Of a DNA stretch of 64,000 nt, positions 52,317-63,743 are shown in pieces (position 1 is the stretch's first letter; each line of letters opens with the position of its first letter). Under the pieces are notes generated by a model that was not told the origin of the DNA, ran no database searches, and was given only the letters and a program-made list of their open reading frames with translations. Origin of the DNA: Cytobacillus oceanisediminis 2691. Lineage in GTDB: Bacteria > Bacillota > Bacilli > Bacillales > Cytobacillaceae. The DNA is taken from assembly GCF_007678455.1 (NCBI RefSeq), contig NZ_VEEP01000008.1:33843-97842 (forward strand), read 5' to 3'. A program made the translations under genes and the position numbers.

Positions 52317-52964
52317 TTACTGTCCGCGAGATTCCCAGTCTTTCAAAAATGCTTCGATTCCTTTGTCTGTCAGCGGGTGGTTGAACATTTGCTGAATGAC
52401 TTTGTATGGTACGGTGGCGATATGTGCGCCTCTTAGTGCTGCGTCTGTTACGTGTTGTGGGTGACGGATGGATGCTGCGATGATTTCTGTGTCGATTCCG
52501 TGGATGGTGAAGATTTCGGCAATCGTTGAAATCAGGTCGAGTCCGTTATGGCCGATGTCATCGAGGCGGCCAAGGAATGGTGACACGTATGTAGCCCCCG
52601 CTCTGGCTGCCAGCAATGCCTGGTTTGCACTGAAAACCAGTGTTACGTTTGTCTTGATTCCCTCTTTTGAGAATACGGAAACAGCCTTCAGCCCTTCTGG
52701 AGTCATCGGAACTTTGATCGTAATGTTCGGTGCGATTGCAGCTAATTCTTTTCCCTCTTTGATCATGCCTTCTGCATCAAGCGCGATGACTTCGGCACTG
52801 ACAGAGCCAGGGACCAATTCGGTAATTTCCTTCAGACGGTCCTCAAACTTCACATTCTTTTCTTTTGCCACAAGTGACGGGTTTGTCGTGACACCTGATA
52901 AAATTCCAAGAGTATAGGCCTCGCGGATTTCTTCCATATTTGCAGTATCGATAAAAAACTTCAT
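52317..52964 (-). CDS. tal: Transaldolase (fructose-6-phosphate aldolase-like type)
   Basis: This 215-residue TalB/MipB-type enzyme starts at ATG 52964 ([13 protein letters not shown]) with GGAGGCG upstream. The Schiff-base lysine is in [13 protein letters not shown]. The short length places it with the bacterial transaldolases of the YwjH group. It follows fbaA, so the two C3-C4 transfer enzymes are neighbours. Confidence 0.96.
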   Translation of the reverse strand: MKFFIDTANMEEIREAYTLGILSGVTTNPSLVAKEKNVKFEDRLKEITELVPGSVSAEVIALDAEGMIKEGKELAAIAPNITIKVPMTPEGLKAVSVFSKEGIKTNVTLVFSANQALLAARAGATYVSPFLGRLDDIGHNGLDLISTIAEIFTIHGIDTEIIAASIRHPQHVTDAALRGAHIATVPYKVIQQMFNHPLTDKGIEAFLKDWESRGQ

Positions 52965-53001
52965 TTGTAAACGCCTCCAGTCGACATAATTTTCAAACTT
53001 A

Positions 53002-53131
53002 CGAGAAAAGCGCAAGCGCCTTGGTCAGCCCCGACAAGCGCTGGAGGGCCTGACAGTGAAGTCGTTCTTTGACTTCATTGGCAGGACCGAAGCGTCTTGA
53101 GGGGCTAGGCGCTGAAGCTAGACAATTCTCG
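53002..53131. repeat. Dispersed repeat type 2, full copy
   Basis: This 130-bp element has ends CGAGAA/TTCTCG. It holds AAGCGCAAGCGCC, CCCCGACAAGCGCTGGAG and CTAGGCGCTGAAGCTAGAC. An internal hairpin TGAAGTC/GACTTCA lies near 53057-53078. A left-half copy is at 10921-10972. Confidence 0.75.
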
Positions 53132-53167
53132 AAGTGGATTTAAAATATTCTAAATTATATAAATGGA

Positions 53168-53197
53168 CAAAAACCGCCTTATTGTAAGGCGGTTTTA
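53168..53197 (-). terminator. Terminator after fbaA
   Basis: Stem AAAACCGCCTTA/TAAGGCGGTTTT followed by TTGTCC on the minus strand. Confidence 0.88.
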
Positions 53198-53219
53198 TTA
53201 TAACAAATTTTCGTTGCTA

Positions 53220-54077
53220 TTACGCTTTGTTAGAAGAACCAAATTCGCGCATTTTGCCGATTACAGTTTCTTTGATTGCGTCACGAGCTGGTCCAAGGTA
53301 TTTGCGTGGATCGTACTCGTTAGGCTTTTCAGCCAATACCTGGCGGACAACTTTAGCTGAAGCAATCTGGTTTTCAGTATTAACGTTGATTTTAGCAGTT
53401 CCTAAAGAGACTGCTTTCTGGATGTCTTTTGTTGGAATGCCTGTACCGCCGTGCAATACCAATGGTACGCCTGCAACCTTGTTGATTTCTTCCATTTCTT
53501 TGAAACCAAGGTTTGGTTCGCCTTTGTAAGGGCCGTGTACAGAACCAAGTGCAGGAGCAAGGCAGTCAATGCCAGTGCGCTCAACAAGTTCTTTACACTC
53601 TTGTACGTCAGCATAGATAACGCCGTCAGCAACGACATCGTCTTCCTGTCCGCCGACAGTTCCAAGTTCTGCTTCAACAGAAACACCTTTTGAGTGAGCG
53701 TATTCTACAACCTTTGAAGTTGTTGAAACATTCTCTTCGAAAGGTCCGTGTGAAGCATCGATCATGACAGATGTGAAGCCTGCGTCGATTGCCTCTTTAC
53801 ATTTGTCGAAGCTTGAACCGTGGTCAAGGTGAATAGCGACAGGAACTGTAGTGTTATAGTCCTCCATCAAACCTTCTACCATTTTCACAACAGTCTTGAA
53901 GCCGCCCATGTAGCGTGCAGCACCTTCAGAAACCCCAAGGATAACCGGTGACTTCTCAGCTTCTGCAGCCTGAAGGATCGCTTGAGTGAACTCAAGGTTA
54001 TTTAAGTTGAATTGCCCAACAGCGTAGCCTTCCGCATTCGCTTTTTTCAGCATTTCAGTCATTGAAACTAAAGGCAT
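53220..54077 (-). CDS. fbaA: Class II fructose-1,6-bisphosphate aldolase
   Basis: FbaA is the glycolytic/gluconeogenic aldolase. This is a 285-residue zinc enzyme. Zinc ligands lie in [11 protein letters not shown] and in VLHGGTGIP; the [15 protein letters not shown] loop is conserved. AGGAGGAAAAGAT precedes the ATG. It follows spo0F after a terminator, so it has its own promoter. Confidence 0.98.
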   Translation of the reverse strand: MPLVSMTEMLKKANAEGYAVGQFNLNNLEFTQAILQAAEAEKSPVILGVSEGAARYMGGFKTVVKMVEGLMEDYNTTVPVAIHLDHGSSFDKCKEAIDAGFTSVMIDASHGPFEENVSTTSKVVEYAHSKGVSVEAELGTVGGQEDDVVADGVIYADVQECKELVERTGIDCLAPALGSVHGPYKGEPNLGFKEMEEINKVAGVPLVLHGGTGIPTKDIQKAVSLGTAKINVNTENQIASAKVVRQVLAEKPNEYDPRKYLGPARDAIKETVIGKMREFGSSNKA

Positions 54078-54210
54078 ATCTTTTCCTCCTTCGTTATGAT
54101 CAATCGCTTTTTGATTATGCTACCCTTTAAAAGGGTTTCCCTCTCTGCTTTTGATTATGTACCCGAGATGGCATTCATCAAAACGAAATGATCCTGTGGA
54201 ATTCATATGT

Positions 54211-54297
54211 ATCATACCAAAAGAAAATCAGAATTGCCATTGTTCAAGCCTTGTTTTTGCAAGTGTCATAAAAATGCTATAAAGCAAGCGCTACCAA
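54211..54297 (-). promoter_or_regulatory. Candidate fbaA promoter (extended -10) with upstream cre-like site
   Basis: TATGAT (54216-54211) is preceded by TGG, an extended -10 with a poor -35. TTGGTAGCGCTTGCTT (54297-54282) matches the CcpA cre consensus at 14 of 16 positions and is centred about 85 bp upstream of the expected start, a place used for activation in other Bacillus genes. Confidence 0.4.
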
Positions 54298-54332
54298 TAG
54301 TTTCACTTGTCTGTAAACTCACTTTTTCAGGC

Positions 54333-54364
54333 AAGAAAAAACCCCCTGGAGCATCCTGAGGGCA
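54333..54364 (-). terminator. Terminator after spo0F
   Basis: Stem GCCCTCAGGA/TCCAGGGGG-type pairing followed by a run of six T on the minus strand. Confidence 0.8.
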
Positions 54365-54375
54365 CTTTATGTATC

Positions 54376-54750
54376 TCAATCTTTTGATACGGTTTGTGAA
54401 TATTTCTTTACTGCTGCGCGGATATCATCAATATCGAATGGCTTGGCAAAGTGGGTCAAAGCACCAAGGTCCATCGCTTCCTGAATCATATCCAGCTCGC
54501 CATAGGCGGTCATGATGATGACGCGTATATCCGGGTCGATTACTTTCATTCTTTTTAAAATTTCAATACCATCCATGCCCGGGATTTTCATGTCCAGAAG
54601 AACGAGATCGGGTGGATGCTTCTTAACCAGTTCCAGGGCCTGGACGCCATTTGCAGCCTGGTACGTTTGATAACCTTCTTTTTGCAGCACTTCATTAAGT
54701 AGAATTCTGATGCCAAATTGGTCGTCAACAATTAGTATTTTTTCTTTCAT
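54376..54750 (-). CDS. spo0F: Sporulation phosphorelay response regulator Spo0F
   Basis: Spo0F is the single-domain response regulator that receives phosphate from the sporulation kinases and passes it to Spo0B. It is 124 residues, the same length as in B. subtilis. Receiver residues are present: acidic pair Asp9-Asp10, phosphoacceptor Asp53 ([11 protein letters not shown]), Thr in IIMTAYGE, and Lys103 (HFAKPFD). There is no output domain. ATG 54750 is chosen by homology. A sigma-H promoter and Spo0A box lie upstream. Confidence 0.97.
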   Translation of the reverse strand: MKEKILIVDDQFGIRILLNEVLQKEGYQTYQAANGVQALELVKKHPPDLVLLDMKIPGMDGIEILKRMKVIDPDIRVIIMTAYGELDMIQEAMDLGALTHFAKPFDIDDIRAAVKKYSQTVSKD

Positions 54751-54830
54751 GCCGCCTCTTCCCCCTAATAAATGTAATATGAGTATATGCTTTTGCCCAG
54801 GAAATGGTTTCGTCCTATCCCCATTACACA

Positions 54831-54882
54831 ATTCGTTAAGAATCTTGAAATTCCTGCCATATTTTTAAACTTATTTTCGACA
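54831..54882 (-). promoter_or_regulatory. Sigma-H promoter and Spo0A box of spo0F
   Basis: GCAGGAATT (54857-54849), an 11-nt spacer and AACGAAT (54837-54831) fit the sigma-H consensus RnAGGAWWW-N11-RnnGAAT completely. TGTCGAA (54882-54876) is a perfect Spo0A box about 55 bp upstream of the expected start. Both controls are established for B. subtilis spo0F. Confidence 0.88.
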
Positions 54883-54945
54883 GATGCTTTTTCATTCTCA
54901 TTGTAGTACTTTATAATCAGTATTGGCAAAGACGGAGGTGCTGGA

Positions 54946-55461
54946 ATGTTAAAAATGTTTTCGACACAATTGGCCGGATTATTCAACCGGCTGATGGAAA
55001 AAGAAGAATTTTCAATTGAGGATGGAGCACGGCTGCTGGCACAGGCTGCTGCCGGAGAAGGCAAAATTTATATTTTCGGTACCGGGGAAATGAAGGCTGT
55101 TGAACTTGAAGCCGTTTATGGCGAAGAGCCACTTCAATCTGCAGCTATTTTATCGAAGGAAACAGAAATAGAAGCCGCAGACCGCGTGCTGATTGTCAGC
55201 CGCTACGCCGATAATGAAGAGGCAGTCAAAATGGCAGGCATTATACAGGAAAAAGGGATCCCGTTCGTGGCGATTTCTACCGTCCGGAATGAAAATGAAG
55301 GACTGAATACGCTTGCGGACGTCCATATTGATTTACGAATCAAAAAAGGCCTGCTGCCGGATGATGCCGGCAACAGAATTGGCTATCCCACTTCTATGGC
55401 GGCACTGTATATCTATTTTGGCCTAAAATTCACGATTGAGGAAATTTTGGAAGACTATTGA
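54946..55461 (+). CDS. DUF2529 family protein (YwjG-like, SIS-related)
   Basis: This 171-residue protein has an alpha/beta sugar-isomerase-like appearance (GKIYIFGTGEMKAVELEAVYGEE; DRVLIVSRYADNEEAVKMA; DVHIDLRIKKGLLPDDAGNRIGYPTSMAALYIYFGL). It matches the Bacillus protein encoded between pyrG and spo0F. The function is unknown. It is divergent from spo0F and convergent with pyrG, and shares a bidirectional terminator with pyrG. GGAGGTG precedes ATG 54946. Confidence 0.85.
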   Translation: MLKMFSTQLAGLFNRLMEKEEFSIEDGARLLAQAAAGEGKIYIFGTGEMKAVELEAVYGEEPLQSAAILSKETEIEAADRVLIVSRYADNEEAVKMAGIIQEKGIPFVAISTVRNENEGLNTLADVHIDLRIKKGLLPDDAGNRIGYPTSMAALYIYFGLKFTIEEILEDY

Positions 55462-55492
55462 CACGTATTTGTATGATTAAATCACAAAAATG

Positions 55493-55530
55493 CACAAAAA
55501 AAGCCGGCAAATTCACCGGCTTTTTTTTAT
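55493..55530. terminator. Bidirectional terminator between pyrG and the DUF2529 gene
   Basis: AGCCGG/CCGGCT stem (55502-55521) with an A run before and an eight-T run after, so it works for both convergent genes. Confidence 0.9.
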
Positions 55531-55531
55531 G

Positions 55532-57193
<1,662 letters not shown>

Positions 57194-57271
57194 TTAAATT
57201 TTTAACCTTTTCATTTCGCCTGCTTCTGTTTTTGCAAGCGGATGTACAGAGGGTTATTTTTAGCCTGTAAA

Positions 57272-57313
57272 AATAAAAAAAACGCCCCGCATACAGAGTA
57301 TGGGGAGCGTTTT
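57272..57313 (-). terminator. pyrG leader attenuator
   Basis: Stem ACGCTCCCCATAC/GTATGCGGGGCGT followed by a run of eight T, about 40 nt after the transcript start and 140 nt before pyrG. The 5' arm holds the CTCCCC tract that can pair with a G-rich transcript end. It also ends rpoE transcription. Confidence 0.88.
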
Positions 57314-57344
57314 GTGGCTGTTTTACTTAATCGTCCTTTTTTAA

Positions 57345-57387
57345 GGAGCCCAAAAAGTATTCTACATTCGGTAAATATAAAAGTCAA
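57345..57387 (-). promoter_or_regulatory. pyrG promoter with GGGC start for CTP-sensing reiterative transcription
   Basis: TTGACT (57387-57382), a 17-nt spacer and TAGAAT (57364-57359) are followed 7 nt later by GGGCTCC starting at 57351. In B. subtilis pyrG the same GGGC start adds extra G residues when CTP is low, and the poly-G end pairs with the terminator's C/U arm to prevent termination. Confidence 0.85.
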
Positions 57388-57395
57388 GTTGTTAA

Positions 57396-57968
57396 TTATA
57401 GTTCTTCGTCTTCATCTTCGAGATCTTCATCTTCGAGCGGCAGGTCTTCGTCTTCATCCTCCAGCAGCTCATCCTCATCGTCTTCGAAGTCATCGGAATC
57501 TTCCAGGTCCTCATCGAAGTCCTCATCATCGTCGTCATCGTCGTCGAGAGCATCATCGTCGTCTTCTTCATCGAATTCGTCGACATCATCGTAGTCCAGA
57601 TCGTCCTCATCGATTTCATCGAATTCGTCAAGATCTAGATCGTCCTCATCAACAGCCTTCTTAGCCTTCTTCTTTTTCGGCTTGACTGTGGTGACATTAT
57701 CTTCTTCGATCTGGTCGACTGGGTACCAGACGCGAAGACCCCAGCGTCCTTCACCCTGGGACATGAAACGTCCATCTATATTTATATCTGTATAGAATTG
57801 AACCATTCTTTCAGCAGCATCGGCCTCGTCCAATTTAAGGACGCTCTTGATTTCAGCCATCAGCTCCTGAAACGTGATCGCTTGCTTCTTTTCTTTTAAA
57901 ATTTCAAATCCTACTTCAATCAATGACATTTCTTGAAGCTCTTCTTTTGAGTATTGGCTTAAACTCAA
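57396..57968 (-). CDS. rpoE: DNA-directed RNA polymerase subunit delta
   Basis: Delta is the Firmicute polymerase subunit that speeds RNA release and recycling. It is 190 residues: a folded N-terminal HARE-HTH domain (~1-90) with SQYSKEELQEMSLIEV and WGLRVWYP, then a Lys patch (KPKKKKAKK) and an almost purely acidic Asp/Glu tail. TTG 57968 is preferred because AAGGAAG lies 8 nt upstream and SLSQYSKEEL then aligns with the B. subtilis start; GTG 57977 lies inside that site. The gene directly precedes the pyrG promoter. Confidence 0.95.
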   Translation of the reverse strand: MSLSQYSKEELQEMSLIEVGFEILKEKKQAITFQELMAEIKSVLKLDEADAAERMVQFYTDINIDGRFMSQGEGRWGLRVWYPVDQIEEDNVTTVKPKKKKAKKAVDEDDLDLDEFDEIDEDDLDYDDVDEFDEEDDDDALDDDDDDDEDFDEDLEDSDDFEDDEDELLEDEDEDLPLEDEDLEDEDEEL

Positions 57969-58086
57969 TTTTCGCACTTCCTTTCTCTATTCCAGGCCTT
58001 TACCCGGCCATTCGTCCGAAAACAAGGAAAATATCCCAGAATGCATATTCTACATTATAAACAAATTTTAGACCTTTATGCCAGTT

Positions 58087-58293
58087 TTATCTGCCGTTTT
58101 CCCGGCTTTTTTCGCTTTCCATTTCCACTTTCCCTCTTCCAGCCTTCCTCCTTTTCTTCAGCTGGCCATATGCCAGTAAAAAAAAGGCGATCGATAAAAT
58201 GAAAAATGGGATTGCGCCAAGCTGACGCTGATAAAGATAATACATGGCAGCAGCAGCCACAAAAGCCCCTGCCGTGAACAAAACCGATTTCAC
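58087..58293 (-). CDS. Small membrane protein of unknown function
   Basis: This protein of about 68 residues has two hydrophobic helices (about 3-20 and 27-44), followed by a basic then acidic hydrophilic tail. GTG 58293 is placed at a reasonable distance from AGGATG; GTG 58302 is an alternative. I do not recognise the family. It lies alone between icmF and rpoE. Confidence 0.5.
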   Translation of the reverse strand: MKSVLFTAGAFVAAAAMYYLYQRQLGAIPFFILSIAFFLLAYGQLKKRRKAGRGKVEMESEKSRENGR

Positions 58294-58427
58294 AAAATTC
58301 ACATCCTGAAGTAGGTCGTATGTATGAACCGATAACTAGATTATATAAGATTATCCGCCAAATGATAGGTAAAATTTGAAAAACCTTATATTGGTTTCTA
58401 GTTTACGAAACGAGCACCATAAAATGC

Positions 58428-58458
58428 AAGATGGCTCATAGATTTCCTATAAGCCATC
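58428..58458 (-). terminator. Possible terminator after icmF
   Basis: Hairpin GATGGCT/AGCCATC with additional ATAG/CTAT pairing in the loop. Only a weak T-rich tract follows on the minus strand. Confidence 0.35.
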
Positions 58459-58537
58459 CCATTCAGGCAGATTGCAAAAGTCTTTTTTTTGCACGCCCTA
58501 CATTTTTACACCATAATGCTTGTTTTGAAACTAACCT

Positions 58538-61500
58538 TTACATATTCCTGCGGAACTGGCCGCCTACTTCGTAAAGCGCCCTTGTGATCTGTCCCAGGCT
58601 TGCGTATTTAACAGTTTCCATCAGTTCGGCGAAAATATTGCCGCCATTGACTGCTGTTTCCTTCAGCCGGTCAAGCGCTGTTTCGGACTGGTCTTGATTC
58701 TGGTCCTTGAATGCTTCTAGGTTGCGGATCTGTGTTTCTTTTTCTTCTTTCGTCGCACGGGCAAGCTCCATCTTGTCGATCTCTTCCTCTGATGGAGGAT
58801 TTGGATTCAAGTACGTGTTCACACCGATGATCGGCAGCTCCCCGGAATGCTTCTTCATTTCATAGTACATGGATTCATCCTGGATTTTACCGCGCTGATA
58901 CTGAGTTTCCATTGCACCAAGCACGCCTCCGCGGTCATTGATCCGTTCGAATTCCTGAAGGACTGCTTCCTCAACCAAATCAGTCAGCTCTTCAATGATG
59001 AACGCACCCTGGAGCGGATTTTCGTTCTTCGTCAATCCGTGCTCCTTCGTGATGATCATCTGGATCGCCATCGCACGTCTGACTGATTCCTCAGTCGGCG
59101 TGGTGATTGCTTCGTCGTAGGCATTCGTATGAAGCGAGTTGCAGTTATCATGAAGTGCCATCAACGCCTGAAGCGTCGTACGGATATCGTTGAAGTCGAT
59201 TTCCTGGGCATGAAGCGAGCGGCCTGATGTCTGGATATGATACTTCAGTTTCTGGCTGCGTTCATTCGCTCCGTACTTATTTTTCATGACCGTCGCCCAG
59301 ATTCTGCGGGCAACGCGGCCAATCACGGAATACTCAGGATCAAGGCCATTCGAGAAGAAAAAGCTCAGGTTTGGCGCAAAGTCATCGATCTTCATTCCTC
59401 TGCTCAAATAGTACTCAACATACGTGAAGCCATTTGACAGTGTGAACGCCAGCTGGGAAATCGGGTTCGCCCCTGCTTCGGCAATATGGTACCCGGAAAT
59501 CGATACAGAATAGTAGTTCCGGACTTTTTCATCAATAAAATACTGCTGGATATCGCCCATCATACGTAGTGCGAATTCAGTCGAGAAGATACAAGTATTC
59601 TGTCCCTGGTCCTCTTTTAAAATATCGGCCTGTACTGTACCGCGGACCGTTTGAAGTGTCATTTCCCTGACCTGGGCAAACTCTTCGTCATTCAGCTTGC
59701 GGCCAAGCTCTGCTTCCTTCTTTTCCACCTGCTGTTCAATCGCTGTGTTCATGAACATCGCCAGGATGATCGGTGCCGGTCCGTTGATTGTCATCGACAC
59801 CGATGTTGATGGATGGCAAAGGTCAAATCCTGCATACAGCTTTTTCATATCATCAAGCGAACAAACACTGACGCCGCTCTCGCCGACCTTACCGTAAATA
59901 TCGGGACGATAATCCGGGTCTTCCCCGTAAAGTGTGACGGAATCGAATGCAGTGCTTAGGCGTTTTGCTGCGTCATCCTTTGAAAGGTAATGGAAACGGC
60001 GGTTTGTCCGCTCCGGTGTTCCTTCACCAGCAAACTGGCGTTTCGGATCCTCACCTTCACGCTTGAACGGGAATACGCCCGCTGTGTACGGGAAGCTGCC
60101 AGGCACATTCTCAAGATAAACCCAGCGCAGGATTTCGCCGTAATCCTTGTATTTTGGCAGTGCAACCTTAGGGATGCTCAACCCGGAAAGACTTTTTGTC
60201 TTCAATTCTGTTACGATTTCCTTGTCACGGATTTTCGTGATGAACTGGTCACCGCTATATTTTTCCTTCAGAGATTCCCAGTTTTCAAGGATGTTTCTTG
60301 ACTCTGGTGTCAGTTTCTTCTCTGTTTCTTCCCTTAACGCTTGCAGAGAAGAAAGAACTTCGCTGTTTGTTTCTTTTTCTTTTACCGCTTCGATTGCCCC
60401 TTCAAGCTGGAACAGTCTGCGGGCAAGGTCGGCCTGCTCAGCTGCGTGTTTATGGTAGCTCCGTACCGTTTCGGAAATTTCCCTTAGGTAATAGCGGCGG
60501 TCATTCGGGATGATGACATTTTGTTTTTCCACTACTGCATTGGTAGAAAATGATGTCGTCCAATCTGTGCCTGCTTTTTCATTGATTTTATTGACCAGCG
60601 CAGCAAACAGCGCGTTCGTGCCAGGGTCGTTGAACTGGCTGGCGATTGTGCCGTAGACAGGCATTTCATCAAGCTCTTTGTCAAAAAACATATGGCTGCG
60701 CTGATACTGCTTCTGCACCTGGCGCTTTGCATCCTCTGAGCCTTTGCGCTCGAATTTATTGATAACAATCAAGTCGGCATAATCGATCATGTCGATTTTC
60801 TCAAGCTGTGACGGCGCACCGAATTCGCTCGTCATCACATACATGGAAACATCACAGACATCCGTGATTCCTGCATCGCCCTGGCCAATGCCGCTCGTTT
60901 CGACGATAACCAGGTCAAACCCTGCTGCTTTTACAACATCGATGGCATCCTTGATCGCAAGGGACAACTCAGACTTTGACTTTCTCGTCGCCAGGCTGCG
61001 CATGTAAACGCGTGGAGAGAAAATCGCGTTCATGCGGATCCGGTCTCCCAGAAGTGCTCCGCCTGTTTTCTGCTTTGTAGGGTCGACTGATAAAATCGCT
61101 ACGCGTTTTTCAGGAATTTCATTGATGAAGCGCCTGATCAACTCGTCCGTCAATGAACTTTTACCTGCACCGCCCGTACCCGTAATTCCTACAACCGGCA
61201 CCGCCTTTGTCATCGTCTTGACTTTTTCCATCAAGCTTTCGACAGCGGCGGCTGTTTCTTTTTCCGAACCAACATGCTGCTCGGCAAGCGTGATCAGCTT
61301 TGCGACAGCATTTGGGTCTCCATCTTCAAGTTTTTCGATTTCCTCGACGCCTTCAGCAGTCACAGTCGGGAAATCACACTCCTTGATCATTTGCTCGATC
61401 ATGCCATTAAGGCCATATTTCCTGCCGTCTTCTGGCGAGAAAATACGGGCGATTCCGTATTCATGAAGCTCTTTTATTTCCCGAGGAATGATGACACCGC

Positions 61501-61804
61501 CGCCACCGCCGTAAATGCGGATATGGGAAGCGCCTTTTTCCTTCAAAAGATCGTACATATACTTAAAGTATTCAACGTGCCCGCCCTGATAGGAAGAAAT
61601 CGCAATCCCCTGTGCATCCTCCTGGATTGCGGCATTGACGACCTCTTCGACGGAGCGGTTGTGGCCAAGGTGAATAACCTCGCCACCCAATGACTGGATG
61701 ATCCTGCGCATGATATTGATTGAGGCATCATGGCCGTCAAACAAGCTTGAAGCTGTCACAAAGCGAATATGGTTCTTTGGCTTATACATTTCCGGCATAC
61801 TCAT
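58538..61804 (-). CDS. icmF: Fused isobutyryl-CoA mutase IcmF
   Basis: This adenosylcobalamin enzyme interconverts isobutyryl-CoA and n-butyryl-CoA and carries its own G-protein chaperone. It is 1088 residues with the IcmF order: an N-terminal B12-binding domain (~10-150) with base-off ligand His25 in DGHDAS; a MeaB-like GTPase (~195-420) with P-loop GTGGAGKSS (Lys215); then the mutase substrate-binding barrel (~540-1080). The start overlaps the TetR gene stop by 4 nt. Some family members also isomerise pivalyl- or isovaleryl-CoA; the preference cannot be read with confidence here. Confidence 0.95.
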   Translation of the reverse strand: MSMPEMYKPKNHIRFVTASSLFDGHDASINIMRRIIQSLGGEVIHLGHNRSVEEVVNAAIQEDAQGIAISSYQGGHVEYFKYMYDLLKEKGASHIRIYGGGGGVIIPREIKELHEYGIARIFSPEDGRKYGLNGMIEQMIKECDFPTVTAEGVEEIEKLEDGDPNAVAKLITLAEQHVGSEKETAAAVESLMEKVKTMTKAVPVVGITGTGGAGKSSLTDELIRRFINEIPEKRVAILSVDPTKQKTGGALLGDRIRMNAIFSPRVYMRSLATRKSKSELSLAIKDAIDVVKAAGFDLVIVETSGIGQGDAGITDVCDVSMYVMTSEFGAPSQLEKIDMIDYADLIVINKFERKGSEDAKRQVQKQYQRSHMFFDKELDEMPVYGTIASQFNDPGTNALFAALVNKINEKAGTDWTTSFSTNAVVEKQNVIIPNDRRYYLREISETVRSYHKHAAEQADLARRLFQLEGAIEAVKEKETNSEVLSSLQALREETEKKLTPESRNILENWESLKEKYSGDQFITKIRDKEIVTELKTKSLSGLSIPKVALPKYKDYGEILRWVYLENVPGSFPYTAGVFPFKREGEDPKRQFAGEGTPERTNRRFHYLSKDDAAKRLSTAFDSVTLYGEDPDYRPDIYGKVGESGVSVCSLDDMKKLYAGFDLCHPSTSVSMTINGPAPIILAMFMNTAIEQQVEKKEAELGRKLNDEEFAQVREMTLQTVRGTVQADILKEDQGQNTCIFSTEFALRMMGDIQQYFIDEKVRNYYSVSISGYHIAEAGANPISQLAFTLSNGFTYVEYYLSRGMKIDDFAPNLSFFFSNGLDPEYSVIGRVARRIWATVMKNKYGANERSQKLKYHIQTSGRSLHAQEIDFNDIRTTLQALMALHDNCNSLHTNAYDEAITTPTEESVRRAMAIQMIITKEHGLTKNENPLQGAFIIEELTDLVEEAVLQEFERINDRGGVLGAMETQYQRGKIQDESMYYEMKKHSGELPIIGVNTYLNPNPPSEEEIDKMELARATKEEKETQIRNLEAFKDQNQDQSETALDRLKETAVNGGNIFAELMETVKYASLGQITRALYEVGGQFRRNM

Positions 61805-62454
61805 TTTGTTCCCCCTGTTCCTAATTTCATTTCCGATCCCTTAATCCCCTTGAAAAGCAAATCTGTCTGCAGTTCTGTGTACTCCTCGAGAGTGTACAGT
61901 TTTTGCAGTGCCCAGCGGCGGAATCCCCACATCTGCCCCTGGACAAAAATATCATGGGCAATGATTTTGACATGTTTTTCATCCAGGTCAAGCTCGCCAT
62001 TTTCGACGCAGCGCTGGATTACATCCTCAAACATCCCTACCATCTCGATTTCTTTTTTCAGCACATATGGAAGGGCATCCTTCGTCAGCGATTTGACCTC
62101 CTGGTACATGACGAGCACTTCGTCCTGCAGGTCATCCATGACCTTGAAGTAATTGGCGATGCCAACCTTCAGGCTCTCAAGCGTCCCCTGGTTCGTGTCG
62201 AGGTTTTCCTGAAGGCGGTCGCGGACTTCGTCATAAATGCTGTCGCAGACTAGGTAAAGCACATCTTCCTTCGTGCGGATATATTCATAAAGGGTACCGA
62301 TGCTAAAGCCTGAAGCCCGGGCAATCTCTCTGGTCGTCGTGCGGTGGAAGCCCTTTTGCTTGAAAAGGGTTACGGCCCCTTTGATCATCTGGTCGCGCCT
62401 CTTTTTCACAAGTCGCTCATCTTTTACCGACGCCTGCACTTCTCGCTTTTTCAT
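61801..62454 (-). CDS. TetR-family regulator (FadR-like position)
   Basis: This 217-residue regulator has an N-terminal helix-turn-helix at about 20-65 ([36 protein letters not shown]) and a helical ligand-binding domain. It lies between an acyl-CoA dehydrogenase and icmF, in one transcript, so control of acyl-CoA catabolism by acyl-CoA binding is inferred. The gene overlaps icmF by 4 nt and starts 18 nt after the dehydrogenase gene. Confidence 0.88.
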   Translation of the reverse strand: MKKREVQASVKDERLVKKRRDQMIKGAVTLFKQKGFHRTTTREIARASGFSIGTLYEYIRTKEDVLYLVCDSIYDEVRDRLQENLDTNQGTLESLKVGIANYFKVMDDLQDEVLVMYQEVKSLTKDALPYVLKKEIEMVGMFEDVIQRCVENGELDLDEKHVKIIAHDIFVQGQMWGFRRWALQKLYTLEEYTELQTDLLFKGIKGSEMKLGTGGTK

Positions 62455-62472
62455 CTCTTCTGCCCCGCCTTG

Positions 62473-63612
62473 TTATTTCGTCAGCATCCTTGAGATGACT
62501 AGACGCTGGATTTCCTGTGTACCTTCATAGATCTGCGTGATTTTTGCGTCACGCATGAAGCGTTCAACCGGATAGTCCTTCGTGTAGCCGTAGCCGCCGA
62601 ATACCTGTACTGCTTCAGTTGTCACCTTCATTGCTGTGTCGCCGGCAAATAGTTTGGACATTGCTGATTCCTTGCCGTATGGAAGGCCTTCAGACTCTAG
62701 CCATGCAGCCTGATAAGTTAATAGTCTTGAAGCTTCTACTGAAGTTGCCATGTCCGCAAGTTTAAAGCCGATTCCCTGGTTCGCCGCGATCGGCTTGCCG
62801 AATTGCTGGCGTTCTTTCGCGTAATCGACCGCTGCATCTAGAGCACCCTGCGCAATTCCGACTGCCTGTGCAGCGATCCCGTTACGTCCGCCGTCAAGTG
62901 TCATCATCGCGATTTTGAAGCCTTCGCCAACTTCGCCAAGGATATTTTCCTTTGGCACGCGGCAGTCTTCAAAGATGATTTCGGTTGTCGGAGATGAACG
63001 GATGCCCAGCTTTTTCTCCTTCTTGCCGACAGAGAATCCAGGGAAGCTGCTTTCGACGATGAACGCAGTCGTTCCTTTATGCTTGCTTGACGGATCAGTC
63101 AGCGCGAACACAACATAGATATCCGCTACACCGCCGTTTGTGATGAAGATTTTCGAACCATTTAATACATAATGGTCTCCATCTTCTTTTGCAGTCGTCC
63201 TCATTGCACCTGCGTCAGAACCGCTTCCTGGCTCAGTCAACCCGTAAGCTCCAATGCTCTTTCCTTCAGCCATTGGACGCAAATATTTTTGCTTCTGCTC
63301 TTCGTTTCCGAACTTGAAGATCGGCCAGCCAGCAAGTGAAGTATGTGCGGAAAGCATGACACCAGTCGATGCGCAAACACGTGATAATTCTTCCACTGCA
63401 ATGCAGTAAGCCAGATAGTCGCTGCCGATGCCGCCGTACTCTTCAGGCCAAGGAATACCTGTCAGTCCAAGCTCCGCCATCTTGTCAAAAATCTCGCGGT
63501 CAAAGCGTTCTTCTTCATCACGCTCAGCAGCCGTAGGAGCCACTTCATTCCTCGCAAAATCACGGACCATTTTCCGGATCATTTCATGTTCTTCTGATAA
63601 TCGAAAGTTCAT
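62473..63612 (-). CDS. acdA: Acyl-CoA dehydrogenase
   Basis: This flavoenzyme makes the first double bond in acyl-CoA beta-oxidation or branched-chain acyl-CoA breakdown. It is 379 residues with standard N-terminal helical, middle beta and C-terminal helical domains. FAD/substrate motifs are [16 protein letters not shown] and IFITNGG. The catalytic base is Glu363 in [10 protein letters not shown], as in short-chain and butyryl-type enzymes. ATG 63612 has GGAGGAAACA upstream. It is the first gene of the acdA-tetR-icmF transcript visible here; upstream genes lie outside the window. Confidence 0.95.
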   Translation of the reverse strand: MNFRLSEEHEMIRKMVRDFARNEVAPTAAERDEEERFDREIFDKMAELGLTGIPWPEEYGGIGSDYLAYCIAVEELSRVCASTGVMLSAHTSLAGWPIFKFGNEEQKQKYLRPMAEGKSIGAYGLTEPGSGSDAGAMRTTAKEDGDHYVLNGSKIFITNGGVADIYVVFALTDPSSKHKGTTAFIVESSFPGFSVGKKEKKLGIRSSPTTEIIFEDCRVPKENILGEVGEGFKIAMMTLDGGRNGIAAQAVGIAQGALDAAVDYAKERQQFGKPIAANQGIGFKLADMATSVEASRLLTYQAAWLESEGLPYGKESAMSKLFAGDTAMKVTTEAVQVFGGYGYTKDYPVERFMRDAKITQIYEGTQEIQRLVISRMLTK

Positions 63613-63743
63613 TATTGTTTCCTCCGTTACTGTTTGATTTATATTTGCCAATTGGTTGGGTTACCTTTTCAGCCGCTTTGTTGTATTCAATCGTTAATTG
63701 ACTTCATTTTCGCAGTCGACCCTGGATTATTCCGGACTTTTTT

